A stretch of DNA of 42,609 nt from Gemmatimonadota bacterium (GTDB lineage: Bacteria; Gemmatimonadota; Gemmatimonadetes; Gemmatimonadales; GWC2-71-9). The first letter of the stretch is position 1. Every line of letters begins with the position of its first letter. The DNA lies in the NCBI GenBank assembly GCA_020350425.1, contig CP070716.1, positions 195,348 through 237,956 on the forward strand. The letters run 5' to 3'. The notes below the pieces were generated by a model. It ran no database searches. It had not been told where the DNA came from and saw only the letters and a list, made by a program, of their open reading frames with translations. The translations under genes and the position numbers were made by a program. Of this stretch, positions 23,207 to 31,869 are shown in pieces.

Positions 23207-24709
23207 TCAGTGGTTCCCGCCCCTCGAGTGCGCGCGTGTCGTGGGAAGCGCCGCTGCCGGCGCCGAGTTCGCCGCCCGGGCGATCCCCCGCAGCATTCCC
23301 TCGAAGACGAGCGTGTGCAGCGGGTACAGCGCATACCAGTACAACAGGCCGAGGAGGCCGACCGGGTCGAAGATCGCCGTCTGGCGAACGCGCGAGCCGG
23401 ATTCGGACGGCTCGACCTCGAACTGCAGCCACGCCCGACCGGGGAGCCTCATCTCGGCCGTGAGCGAGAGCAGTCGGTTCGGCTCGACCCGCTCCACGCG
23501 CCAGAAGTCCACCGTGTCGCCGGGCTCGACCTGCTCGGGGTTGCGCCGCCCGCGGCGCACCCCGACGCCCCCCACCAACAGGTCGAGGAACCCCCGCACC
23601 CGCCACAGCCAGTCCCCGTAGTACCACCCGGTCGCGCCGCCGAGGCGGCGGATCGGCGCGAACGCGTCCGCGGGGGCCACGGCGACGTCGGTGCTGCGGG
23701 AATCCACCAGGCGCGAGCCGAATCGCTTACCGCCCCACTGGCGCCCGGCGCCGGCCGAGGACAGCGCGTCCGACCAGCGGGTCTCCGCGACGACGCGGTC
23801 CTCGTTCTGCAGGGCTCGGGCAATGGCATCGGCGATCCCGCGCGGCCGAATCGCGAAGGCGGAGAGCGCCCGCTCATCGTGGACCACCGTCGGATTTCGC
23901 AGGCTATCCACCAACTTGCGGCCCACGCGCGCGTAGATCGGCGTGACCAGGCCAAGCCACAAGCCGGAGAGCCGCGGCGACAGCACCGGGACGGGAATCA
24001 TCATGCGGCGCAGGCCGCGCTGGCGCGCGTACTCCCGCATGATCTCGCCGTAGGAGACCCGGTCTGCGCCACCGATCTCATACACCGTGCTCTCCGTCCC
24101 CGGAAGCTCACGGGCCGCCAGCAGGTAGGCGATGACGTCCTCGATGGCGATCGGCTGCGCCGGCACGCGCACCCAACGCGGGGTGATCATGACCGGGAGC
24201 TTTTCGGTGAGCGCGCGAATCATCTCGAACGAGAGGCTGCCGGAACCGATGACGATCGAGGCGCGCAGCTCGATCGTGGGCACGCCCGAGGCGCGCAGGA
24301 TCTCTCCCACCTCGTGGCGGCTGCGGAGGTGAGCCGACAGGGCCGATCCGCTCCCGAGGCCGCCGAGATAGACGAGGCGGCGCACGCCTGCCGCCTTGGC
24401 GGCCTCGCCAAAGAGTCGGGCGGCGCGCCGGTCCTCACGCTCGAAGTCGCCCGCCGACCCCATGCTGTGCACCAGGTAGTAGGCGGTGTCGATGCCGCGC
24501 ATGGCGGGCCCCAGACTGCTCGCGTCGAGCACGTCTCCCTGAACCACCTCGGTGTCTGGGCCGGCCCGGCCACGCAGGAACCCGGGATGGCGCGCGAGAC
24601 ACCGGACCGGCGTCCCACGCTCCTCGAGCGCCCGCAGCAAGCGGCCCCCCACGTAGCCCGAGGCGCCGGTCAGCAGGATCCGTTGCGCTCCCTCTGGACT
24701 GCGCGGCAT
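23207..24709 (-). CDS. SDR (NmrA-like) oxidoreductase with C-terminal DUF2867-like domain
   Basis: 500 residues from the ATG at 24709 (AAAGAGG upstream). The N-terminal about 300 form an NAD(P)-binding extended Rossmann domain: RILLTGASGYVGGRLLRAL (glycine motif GASGYVG), VQGDVLDASSL, and HSMG in YYLVHSMGSAGDFE in place of the catalytic YxxxK region. It is thus closer to the atypical NmrA/YbjT-type proteins. The C-terminal about 180 (ATGWYYGDWLWRVRGFLDLLVGGVGVRRGRR, VDFWRVERVEPNRLLSLTAEMRLPGRAWLQF) form a DUF2867/SRPBCC-like lipid-cavity domain. The function is unknown. The same fusion recurs with DUF1722 proteins in photo- or redox-responsive clusters (my recollection). It is transcribed from a promoter with an embedded palindrome. 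Confidence 0.88.
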   Translation of the reverse strand: MPRSPEGAQRILLTGASGYVGGRLLRALEERGTPVRCLARHPGFLRGRAGPDTEVVQGDVLDASSLGPAMRGIDTAYYLVHSMGSAGDFEREDRRAARLFGEAAKAAGVRRLVYLGGLGSGSALSAHLRSRHEVGEILRASGVPTIELRASIVIGSGSLSFEMIRALTEKLPVMITPRWVRVPAQPIAIEDVIAYLLAARELPGTESTVYEIGGADRVSYGEIMREYARQRGLRRMMIPVPVLSPRLSGLWLGLVTPIYARVGRKLVDSLRNPTVVHDERALSAFAIRPRGIADAIARALQNEDRVVAETRWSDALSSAGAGRQWGGKRFGSRLVDSRSTDVAVAPADAFAPIRRLGGATGWYYGDWLWRVRGFLDLLVGGVGVRRGRRNPEQVEPGDTVDFWRVERVEPNRLLSLTAEMRLPGRAWLQFEVEPSESGSRVRQTAIFDPVGLLGLLYWYALYPLHTLVFEGMLRGIARAANSAPAAALPTTRAHSRGGNH

Positions 24710-24778
24710 CGCTGTATCCTCTTTGCTGCAAATGAGTCGTGAATCGTGGCGGCGGCGGCGCCGCAACCATCAGTGGTC

Positions 24779-24808
24779 AATATAATGTCCAGGACATTAC
24801 TGTAACAA
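24779..24808 (-). promoter_or_regulatory. Promoter with 17-bp palindromic operator in the spacer (SDR gene)
   Basis: Read on the minus strand: TTGTTA (24803-24808), an 18-bp spacer, then TATATT (24779-24784). The spacer contains TAATGTCCTGGACATTA (24783-24799), 8-bp arms around one base, overlapping the -10 by two bases. It leaves a leader of about 63 bases. An operator inside a long spacer is the classic arrangement for MerR-family regulators, but other dimeric repressors could bind. Confidence 0.6.
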
Positions 24809-24842
24809 GCTGCTTGGGTGGTGACGCCGGACCAAACGCGAG

Positions 24843-24877
24843 CGGCCCCACCCCTCGCCGCCCGAGAGGTGGGGCCG
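24843..24877 (-). terminator. Hairpin terminator after the secreted propeller gene
   Basis: A 10-bp stem (24843-24852 with 24868-24877), 18 bp after the stop of the gene ending at 24896. On the minus strand it is followed by CTCGCGTTTGG, only a short T run. Confidence 0.6.
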
Positions 24878-24895
24878 CCGCCGAGGGGCCGAGCC

Positions 24896-26041
24896 CTACA
24901 GCCTATACCGCTCGAGCCACTGCAGGTCGTCTTCGTCGCTGCGGATCACGTAGACCACGCCGTCGCCGAAGGCGACGACGCGCCGGTCGCTCGGCAGGCT
25001 CACCCGCTCGACCAGATTGCCCCGCGCGTCGAACACGTCATACGTCCGCATCTCCGCGTCGGAGGGAGCCGAGCGCTCCACCCAGAGCCTTCCATCCGGT
25101 GCGATCCGCGCGGTGCGGTGCACGGTGGGCGGCATGTAGTCGGGCCAGTCCACGTTGTCGATGTTGGGTCGCGGCGGCCGCCCGACGCGGCGTCGGCCGT
25201 TCTCGACGTGTATCGTGACGCCGCGGCTCGTCATTGCGTCGGCCCAGGCCTCTTTATCCTCGGTCGTGATCCTGACCGGCTTGAAGTCCGCCGGGGGTCC
25301 CTCCGTCGCCGCACCGTCGCTCGTGATCCACTGGATGCTGTAGTCCGCGTAGCGCACCAGGGCGACCGTGCCGTCTGGTGTCACCGCCCAATCGTCCTGC
25401 GGCTGGTACGCGCCCCCGCCGATATTGACCACGGCTGCACCGGGCCCGGCAGGCTCCATGGGGGGGAAGTGCACGTAGCCCAAAGTGTCCACCACGTCCG
25501 CCGAGCGGTCCCAGCGCAGCACGGGGGCGATGCCCCGTACCGCGCTCTCCTCGAGGCCCGGCAGCATCATCCCCGCCAGGTCGAAGTAGATGCGCCCGGC
25601 TTGGTCCACTCCCCGTGGAAGAATGGGGTAGCCCGCGGGGTGCCTGAGCGGAATCGTCTCTTCGCTCAGCCGTCCGTCGGGAAGGATGACGTTGAAGCGG
25701 CGGTTCATGATGTCGGACATCAGCGTGGAATCGCCCGGCAACGCGTACAGCGGGCCCGGCATCTGGAACTCACCCGGCCCTCCGCCCTGTCGCCCCAGCT
25801 GCTCGTAGGTCCCGCTCGCGAAGTCGAGCCGCACGAGCGTCATTTCGATGCGGTCGGAGATGAGGACCTGGCCGTTGCTCAGTTCCCGGACACCCAGAAC
25901 GGCGCTGAAGGGTTCGGGGAAGGCCGCGTCGGGCGCACCGAGCTCAACCGATCTGGCTGCGGACTGGGCCGCGACGGTATGGGTTGCGAGACCGAGGGCG
26001 GCCAGTGTGGCGAGCCCTGCCCGCAGGACAGTTTGACGCAT
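24896..26041 (-). CDS. Secreted 6-bladed beta-propeller (NHL-like) protein, copy 1
   Basis: 381 residues, with GGGAG before the ATG. The signal peptide MRQTVLRAGLATLAALGLATHTVAAQ has no lipobox, so the product is released into the periplasm or outside. The body is a beta-propeller with the family signature LGRQGGGPGEFQMP, the same GxxGGGPGEF box found in the propellers at 30617 and 35056. Blade strands include VLGVRELSNGQVLISDR and RIAPDGRLWVERSAP. The family, common in Gemmatimonadota and Bacteroidota, has no known activity; propellers usually serve as binding platforms. It is transcribed away from the RND operon, starting 180 bp from it, and has its own terminator. Confidence 0.85.
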   Translation of the reverse strand: MRQTVLRAGLATLAALGLATHTVAAQSAARSVELGAPDAAFPEPFSAVLGVRELSNGQVLISDRIEMTLVRLDFASGTYEQLGRQGGGPGEFQMPGPLYALPGDSTLMSDIMNRRFNVILPDGRLSEETIPLRHPAGYPILPRGVDQAGRIYFDLAGMMLPGLEESAVRGIAPVLRWDRSADVVDTLGYVHFPPMEPAGPGAAVVNIGGGAYQPQDDWAVTPDGTVALVRYADYSIQWITSDGAATEGPPADFKPVRITTEDKEAWADAMTSRGVTIHVENGRRRVGRPPRPNIDNVDWPDYMPPTVHRTARIAPDGRLWVERSAPSDAEMRTYDVFDARGNLVERVSLPSDRRVVAFGDGVVYVIRSDEDDLQWLERYRL

Positions 26042-26179
26042 ACGCTCTCCCTGTGATTGCTTCCGATTGGCCTGCCGCACTAGATGCCTCGCGGACCGGA
26101 AGAGTCGCACCTTTGCGCGTGCAACCCTGGGGCTGGGCCGGGCGTCTACCAAGCGGGCCGCGTGCTCGCCATTCGGCGC

Positions 26180-26203
26180 TATAATACGGATTAAGGGTAC
26201 CCT
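26180..26203 (+). promoter_or_regulatory. Promoter -10 and palindrome ahead of the RND operon
   Basis: A perfect TATAAT (26180-26185) with no recognisable -35 at the usual distance, followed by the 10-bp palindrome AGGGTACCCT (26194-26203) at about the start site. This suggests an activator-dependent promoter or a repressor site. The adaptor ATG is at 26222. Confidence 0.5.
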
Positions 26204-26221
26204 GGCTGAGGAATCGGTGGA

Positions 26222-27409
26222 ATGACCTTGCGGCGGTTACTCGGATCGGCGATCGCCGTCGTGGTGATCGGCTCACTCGTGGGGGGCGTGTACCTGCGGA
26301 GCCGGGGCGACGATGACGAGGGTGGCGGCACAGCCCTCGCCGAGGTCCCCGAGGGCGGTGCCGAGGCGGTGTCGTCCGCGCGCACGTTCTCGACCGACGT
26401 CGCCATTCCGGTCGAGGGGGCGCTGGTGGTGCGGGACACGCTCGTGGTCTCGGTGTCGGCCGCCGCGGAGGCCGCGGCGTTCCGGCAGGCCGTCCTGCGG
26501 GCGCAAGTGGAGGGACGCATCACGGGCCTGCGCGTGGCGGAGAGCGATGCGGCGCGGCGCGGCCAGCTCCTCATCCAGATCGACACCGCCGAGTATGCGC
26601 TGGCGGTGGAGCGCGCGCGCGCCCGCCTCGCCACCGCGACCGCCACGTACGACGAGCTCACGATGTTCGACGACGAGATCGAGGACGAGCGAATCCGCGT
26701 CGAACGTGCTCGCTTCGCCCGGGCGAAGAGCGGGCTCGCCGACGCCGAGCTGGGGGTGCGCGAGGCCGAGCTCCAGCTGCAACGCACCCGCATCGAGGCG
26801 CCGTTTGCCGGGCGCGCGGCCTCGCTCCGGGTCGTCGAGGGGCAGCAGGTTCGGCCCGGCGACGAGTTGCTGACGGTGGTGGACCTCGATCCGATCAAGG
26901 TCGAGGTGCAGGTCTTGGAGAGCGAGGTGGGACTGCTCGCCGAAGGCCGGGGCGCGACGATCGCGTTCGCGGCGTTCCCGGGCGAGTCATTCTCCGGCCG
27001 CATCGCCACCATCAATCCCGTTGTGGAGCGCGACACCCGCACGGCGCGCGTCACCGTGACCATCCCGAACCCGCAGGGACGAATCCTCCCCGGGATGTAC
27101 GCCCGCGTCTCGCTCGAGGCGCGCAAGTTCCCGGACCGCGTCTTGGTGCCGCGGGGGGCGATCCTCGAGCGGGACCGGCGCACGATGCTGTTCGTGTTCG
27201 AGGGCGAGAACGACGTCGGCTTCGCCAAGTGGCGCTACGTGACGCCCGGGATGATGAACGACTCGCTGGTGGAGATCGTCGCCGATCCCGAGACCGACAT
27301 GGTCGAGCCCGGCGAGTGGGTGCTGACCGACGGGCACTATACCCTGATCCACGACGCACGGGTACGACTGGTGGAGAGCGTGCGGGCCGAGGGCGGGCGG
27401 CCGCAGTAG
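26222..27409 (+). CDS. RND efflux periplasmic adaptor (membrane fusion protein)
   Basis: 395 residues. The N-terminal anchor helix (about 9-26, GSAIAVVVIGSLVGGVYL) has no lipobox, so the protein is inner-membrane tethered. The usual order follows: biotinyl-lipoyl half (LRAQVEGRITGLRVAESDAARRGQLLIQID), a short coiled-coil hairpin (YALAVERARARLATATATYDEL...ARFARAKSGLADAELGVREAELQLQ), the second lipoyl half (RTRIEAPFAGRAASLRVVEGQQVRPGDELLTVVD), beta-barrel (IKVEVQVLESEVGLLAEGRGATIAF) and membrane-proximal domain. The acidic linker (GDDDEGGG) is long. It is the only adaptor for two permeases downstream, so both may share it. It starts the operon; the RND gene begins 10 bp after its stop. Confidence 0.92.
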   Translation: MTLRRLLGSAIAVVVIGSLVGGVYLRSRGDDDEGGGTALAEVPEGGAEAVSSARTFSTDVAIPVEGALVVRDTLVVSVSAAAEAAAFRQAVLRAQVEGRITGLRVAESDAARRGQLLIQIDTAEYALAVERARARLATATATYDELTMFDDEIEDERIRVERARFARAKSGLADAELGVREAELQLQRTRIEAPFAGRAASLRVVEGQQVRPGDELLTVVDLDPIKVEVQVLESEVGLLAEGRGATIAFAAFPGESFSGRIATINPVVERDTRTARVTVTIPNPQGRILPGMYARVSLEARKFPDRVLVPRGAILERDRRTMLFVFEGENDVGFAKWRYVTPGMMNDSLVEIVADPETDMVEPGEWVLTDGHYTLIHDARVRLVESVRAEGGRPQ

Positions 27410-27419
27410 CGCCCGACGG

Positions 27420-30400
27420 ATGTCCCTCACAAGCCGCTCCGTCCGTCGCCCCGTTGCCGTGGCGATGCTCTTCCTGAGCGTCGTCTTCCTGGGGCTGATC
27501 TCCTTCGCTCGTATTCCCATCGATCTGCTGCCCGACGTCGCCTACCCGCGGCTCGTGGTGTACACGCAGTATCCCGACGTCGGTCCGTCGGAGGTCGAGC
27601 GATTCGTCACGGAGCCCGTCGAGCGCGGGGTGAGCCGGGTGCCCGGTGTGGAGCGCGTCGAGAGCGTGTCCCGCGAGGGTGTCTCGCTGGTGACGTTGCG
27701 GTTCTCGTGGGGCACGGACATGGACTTCGCCGTGCTCAACGTGCGCGAGCAGCTCGACAACCTGGTCGAGGAGTTGCCCGAGCTCGTGTCGCGCCCAGTG
27801 GTGCTGCGGACCGATCCCAACTCCGAGCCCATCATGGCGCTCTCGCTGGCGGGCGGGACCGACCTGGCCGCGCTCAAGGAGCTGGTCGAGAACGTCTTCA
27901 AGCGGCGCCTGGAGCAGATCGACGGCGTGGCGGAGGCAGCGCTGGCCGGGGGGCTGGAGCGCGAGATCCACGTCGAGATCGACCCGCGGCTGCTCGAGAG
28001 CTACGGCTTCACCGTGCAGGACGTGCTGGAGGCGCTCGACGCCGCGAACCAGAGCGCGCCGGGCGGGACGATCCTGCGGGGCCGCTACCGCTACGCGCTG
28101 CGCACGCTCGGGGAGTTCCAGGCGGTTGAGGAGATCGAGCGGGTCCCGCTCGGCTCGAGCCCGAGCGATACCGCGCAGAGCGGCCTGGTGCTGCTGGGCG
28201 ACGTCGCCAGCGTGGAAGACGGCTTCAAGGAGCGGGAGTCGCTGGCTCGGTTCAGCGGCCAGGAGTCGGTCGGCCTGCTGCTTTTCAAGGAATCGGGTGC
28301 CAACACGGTGCGGGTCGCCGAGCGGGTCGATGCGGTACTAGGGCAACTGCGCGCACAGTTTCCCGAGGTCCGCATCGACGTCGCGATGAGCCAGGCGGGA
28401 TTCATTACCGAGGCCATCTCGAACGTGGTGCAGGCGCTGGTGTTGGGCGGCCTCTTGGCCTTTCTCGTGCTGTTCCTCTTCCTCCGCGACGCCCGCTATC
28501 CCGTCGCCATCGCACTCGCGATTCCCATTTCGGTGGTGGCCACGTTCGTGCTGCTCGATCTCGCCGGCGTGTCGCTCAACATCATGAGCCTGGGTGGTCT
28601 CGCCCTCGGCGTCGGGATGCTCGTCGATAACTCGATCGTCGTGCTCGAGAACATCTTCCGGCACCGCGAGCGGGGGGAGGACGCCGAAGCGTCGGCAGTG
28701 CGGGGGGCGGAGGAAGTGAAGGGAGCCATCACCGCATCGACACTCACGACGATTTCGGTGTTCGGGCCGATCATTTACGTGGAGGGGGTAGCCGGCGAGC
28801 TGTTCGGAGATCTCTCGCTCGCGGTGGCGTTCGCCTTGCTGGCCAGCCTCCTGGTGGCGCTTACCCTGCTCCCCATGATGGCGGCGCGGTGGGCCGGCGT
28901 GAGCGAGCAGCGGGGACGCACGAGGGTCGGGCGTGCGCTGCGGAGCGCGCTGGCGCGACTCAGGCGTGGGGTGGCCGCCCTGGTTCGGCCCCTCCTCGAT
29001 TGGTTCGACCGACGCTTCGCCGCGTTTGCGGAGTGGTATCACGGGCTGCTGGAGCGCGCCCTCGAGCGGCGTGGCCGGGTGGTGGGATTTGCCGCGGCGA
29101 CTCTCGTGCTGGGCATCCTGGTCGGCGCGGGGCTCGACCGCGACGTGCTGCCGCAGGTGGACCAGGGAGCGTTCACGGTGCGACTGGAGTTGCCGCGCGG
29201 CGCCCCGGTCGAGCAGACGGCGGAGGCGGCGGCCCACATCGAGCAGATCTTCCTCGACGATCCCACGGTCGAAGCGGTGTTCACGCGGGTGGGGCGGCAG
29301 GAGGCGATCGCCGGTGTCGAGGACGAAGAGAGCGGACTCAACACGGCGAGGGTGGAGGTGCGGGTCGCGGAGGGCGAGCCGACGGCCGCAGCGGTGGAAC
29401 GTGCCCGTCCGCGGCTTGCGCGGTTCCCGGACGGCGTGGTGGCCGTCGAGACGGGCACCGCGACCGCGCTCGGGAGACTGCTCGGCGGTGGCGAAGCCGA
29501 TCTAGCCATACGGGTCCGTGGAGATGACCTGGACGAGACTTGGCGGCACGCCCAGGCCGTGACCGCCCGGCTCCAAACCGTGGGCTCGCTAACCAACGTG
29601 CGGCTCGGCACCGATGAAGGACAGCCGGAGATTCGGGTGGAGATCGACCGTGAGCGTGCAGCCTCCTACGGCGTCGAGCCGCGACTCATCGCGCAGACCG
29701 TCGAGCGATACATGCGGGGTGAAGTGGCCACCGACTTCGTCGATTTCGACGAGAAGGTGCCGGTGCTCGTGCGTCTGCCGGAGGCGGAGCGTCGCTCGCT
29801 CGAGACGCTGCGCGTGTTGCGCGTCAACGGGATCCCGCTGCGGGAGCTCGTCAACACGTACGAGGAGGTCGGGCCGGCGGAGATTCGGCGGCTCGAGCAG
29901 GCACGAACGGTGACCGTGTACGCGGATGTGGCGCGAGGGGGGTTGGACGGCGCGGTGGCCGACGCGCGGGCGGCGCTGGTCGAGGTTCCCGCGCCCCGCG
30001 GCCTGCGCGTGGAAATCGGCGGGGCGAACGAGGAGCGGGATCGCAGCTTCCGGGACCTGGCCTTCGCCTTCGCCCTCGCGTTGCTCCTCGTGTACATGAT
30101 CCTGGCCGCCCAGTTCGAGTCGTTCGTGCATCCCTTCACGATCCTGCTCAGCGTCCCGTTGGCCACGGTCGGTGCGGCGGTGGCGTTGTACATCGCCGGC
30201 GAGGGTCTCAACACGATGAGCCTCATCGGGCTCGTGATTCTGGTCGGGATCGTGGTGAACGACGCCATCGTGAAGGTGGACTTCATCAATCAGATGCGCG
30301 CGCAGGGCATGGCAATCCGCCAGGCAATCCTGGAAGCGGGCCGCGTCCGTCTGCGGCCGATCATCATGACCACCGTGACCACGGTGTTGGGGCTGACGCC

Positions 30401-30620
30401 GATGGCATTGGGCATCGGGCGGGGCGCCGACCTGCGTGCGCCCCTCGCCCTTGCCGTGATCGGCGGATTGATCAGCGCGACCGCACTCACGCTGGTCGTG
30501 GTGCCGGTGGCGTACGACCTGTTCGAGGAGTTGCGCGGCGGCCTGCGGAGCCTGGCGGGCTTGGGCGATCCACGGAGCCGGCGCAAGCCGGCCGTGCAGC
30601 CGGCGGGAGGATCGGAATGA
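27420..30620 (+). CDS. RND efflux permease (AcrB/HAE family), first of two
   Basis: 1066 residues, full length for the family, with two repeats of six helices and two large periplasmic loops. The start MSLTSRSVRRPVAVAMLFLSVVFLGLISFARIPIDLLPDV is canonical. The proton-relay region in TM4 reads GMLVDNSIVVLENI with Asp403-Asn404, where AcrB has Asp-Asp; D-N is typical of a large subgroup whose substrates are less well known. TM10-11 contain GIVVNDAIVKVDFINQMR. The cytoplasmic linker (about 495-540) is long and basic. Substrate class cannot be assigned; the sequence is nearer drug/lipid-type (HAE) than metal-type (CzcA). Its stop overlaps the next gene's ATG (30617-30620). Confidence 0.93.
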   Translation: MSLTSRSVRRPVAVAMLFLSVVFLGLISFARIPIDLLPDVAYPRLVVYTQYPDVGPSEVERFVTEPVERGVSRVPGVERVESVSREGVSLVTLRFSWGTDMDFAVLNVREQLDNLVEELPELVSRPVVLRTDPNSEPIMALSLAGGTDLAALKELVENVFKRRLEQIDGVAEAALAGGLEREIHVEIDPRLLESYGFTVQDVLEALDAANQSAPGGTILRGRYRYALRTLGEFQAVEEIERVPLGSSPSDTAQSGLVLLGDVASVEDGFKERESLARFSGQESVGLLLFKESGANTVRVAERVDAVLGQLRAQFPEVRIDVAMSQAGFITEAISNVVQALVLGGLLAFLVLFLFLRDARYPVAIALAIPISVVATFVLLDLAGVSLNIMSLGGLALGVGMLVDNSIVVLENIFRHRERGEDAEASAVRGAEEVKGAITASTLTTISVFGPIIYVEGVAGELFGDLSLAVAFALLASLLVALTLLPMMAARWAGVSEQRGRTRVGRALRSALARLRRGVAALVRPLLDWFDRRFAAFAEWYHGLLERALERRGRVVGFAAATLVLGILVGAGLDRDVLPQVDQGAFTVRLELPRGAPVEQTAEAAAHIEQIFLDDPTVEAVFTRVGRQEAIAGVEDEESGLNTARVEVRVAEGEPTAAAVERARPRLARFPDGVVAVETGTATALGRLLGGGEADLAIRVRGDDLDETWRHAQAVTARLQTVGSLTNVRLGTDEGQPEIRVEIDRERAASYGVEPRLIAQTVERYMRGEVATDFVDFDEKVPVLVRLPEAERRSLETLRVLRVNGIPLRELVNTYEEVGPAEIRRLEQARTVTVYADVARGGLDGAVADARAALVEVPAPRGLRVEIGGANEERDRSFRDLAFAFALALLLVYMILAAQFESFVHPFTILLSVPLATVGAAVALYIAGEGLNTMSLIGLVILVGIVVNDAIVKVDFINQMRAQGMAIRQAILEAGRVRLRPIIMTTVTTVLGLTPMALGIGRGADLRAPLALAVIGGLISATALTLVVVPVAYDLFEELRGGLRSLAGLGDPRSRRKPAVQPAGGSE

Positions 30621-31861
30621 GAACGCAACGCGTGCGGCGTGAGGGGAGAGGGTCGGGCCGGCGCCCGCCCGCGGTTGGCATCCTGAGCGTGTTGGCCCTG
30701 CTGGGTGGCTGCACGGGCGCCGACGGCGAAGTGGGGTACAGCGTGCGCGACTCGTCGGGGGTCACGATTGTCGAGAATGCCAGCGGCACGTGGTCGGCGG
30801 ACGACGGTTGGCGTATCGCCGTCGAGCCGCGCGTCGACATCGGGATGCTCGACGGCGAGGAGCCGTATCAGCTGTTCCAGGTCTCGGGCGCGGTCCGACT
30901 GGCGGACGGTCGCATCGTCGTCGCCAACGGTGGCAGCAGGGAACTGCGTTACTTCGACGCGCGCGGGCGCTATCTGAAGTCTGCGGGTCGAAAAGGGGGC
31001 GGCCCGGGCGAGTTCGAGGGCGTGGGTGCTCCGGTCGTGGTCGGGACCGATACGATCGCGGTGTACGACTGGAATCTGCGGCGGATCTCCCTGTGGGATC
31101 CCGCTGGCGACTTCGTGCGATCGTTCGGGATTCAGTTTCCGAGCGGCTCGCCCGTGGCGGTGGGGCCCCTGGACGACGGAATGTGGCTGTTCACCAAGGG
31201 TTTCGCGTTTCGCCCCAGCGAGATCTCCACCGTGGTCCGTGACACCGCGGCGTACTTCCGGTTCGATCGGCAGGGCGAGTTGGTCGACTCGATGGGCCGG
31301 TTCCCATCCTGGGAGTTCTACGTGCAGGGCTCCAACCAGGTGGCCTGGGCGACCAGCCTGCCGTTCGGGCGCGGGTTCGCCACCGCCGTGGCTCCCGCCG
31401 GGTTCTACCACGGCATTACCGACCGGTACGAGATCATGCGCTACGCGGCTTCGGGCCAACTGGAGCGCGTGATCCGCAAACAGCACCGGCCCGTCACGGT
31501 CGGCGACGGCGACGTCGAGCGCTACAAGGCGGAGCGGTTCGAGAACGCCGACAGCGACAACTGGCGCCGCCGCCTCGAGCGGATGTTTGCCGAGATCCCG
31601 ATGCCATCCACGTTCCCGGCGTTCCAGACCTTCGAGGTCGACGCGCTGGGGTACCTCTGGGTCGCGGAGTTCGAGCGCCCGGGTGCCGAGGTGCAGCGCT
31701 GGAGCGTGTTCGACGGGGAAGGCCGGCTCCTGGGCTCGGTCGAGACGCCTTCCGGACTCCAGGTGCATCAGATCGGCACCGACTTCGTGCTGGCGTCGTG
31801 GCGCGACGATCTCGGGGTCGAGCACGTGCGGCTGTACGACCTGGTCCGGGACGGCGGCTAG
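30617..31861 (+). CDS. 6-bladed beta-propeller lipoprotein, copy 2
   Basis: 414 residues. The ATG overlaps the RND stop (ATGA), so translation is coupled. The long basic N-region (MRTQRVRREGRGSGRRPP) precedes a hydrophobic core and lipobox LLGGC (Cys32), giving an outer- or inner-membrane lipoprotein. The propeller begins near residue 45 with SSGVTIVENASGTW and carries the signature SAGRKGGGPGEFEG plus blades such as VEPRVDIGMLDGEEPYQLFQVSGAVRLADGRIVVANGGS. No enzyme motif is visible. Position between two RND permease genes argues for a role with the pumps: a lid, a docking platform or substrate binding. This is inference. Confidence 0.88.
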   Translation: MRTQRVRREGRGSGRRPPAVGILSVLALLGGCTGADGEVGYSVRDSSGVTIVENASGTWSADDGWRIAVEPRVDIGMLDGEEPYQLFQVSGAVRLADGRIVVANGGSRELRYFDARGRYLKSAGRKGGGPGEFEGVGAPVVVGTDTIAVYDWNLRRISLWDPAGDFVRSFGIQFPSGSPVAVGPLDDGMWLFTKGFAFRPSEISTVVRDTAAYFRFDRQGELVDSMGRFPSWEFYVQGSNQVAWATSLPFGRGFATAVAPAGFYHGITDRYEIMRYAASGQLERVIRKQHRPVTVGDGDVERYKAERFENADSDNWRRRLERMFAEIPMPSTFPAFQTFEVDALGYLWVAEFERPGAEVQRWSVFDGEGRLLGSVETPSGLQVHQIGTDFVLASWRDDLGVEHVRLYDLVRDGG

Positions 31862-31869
31862 GTGGACCC

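Noticed and set aside
24781-24786. Perfect TATAAT on the plus strand
   Set aside because: There is no -35 and no plus-strand gene downstream; transcription would run into the hairpin and the antisense of the propeller gene. The minus-strand reading explains it better.
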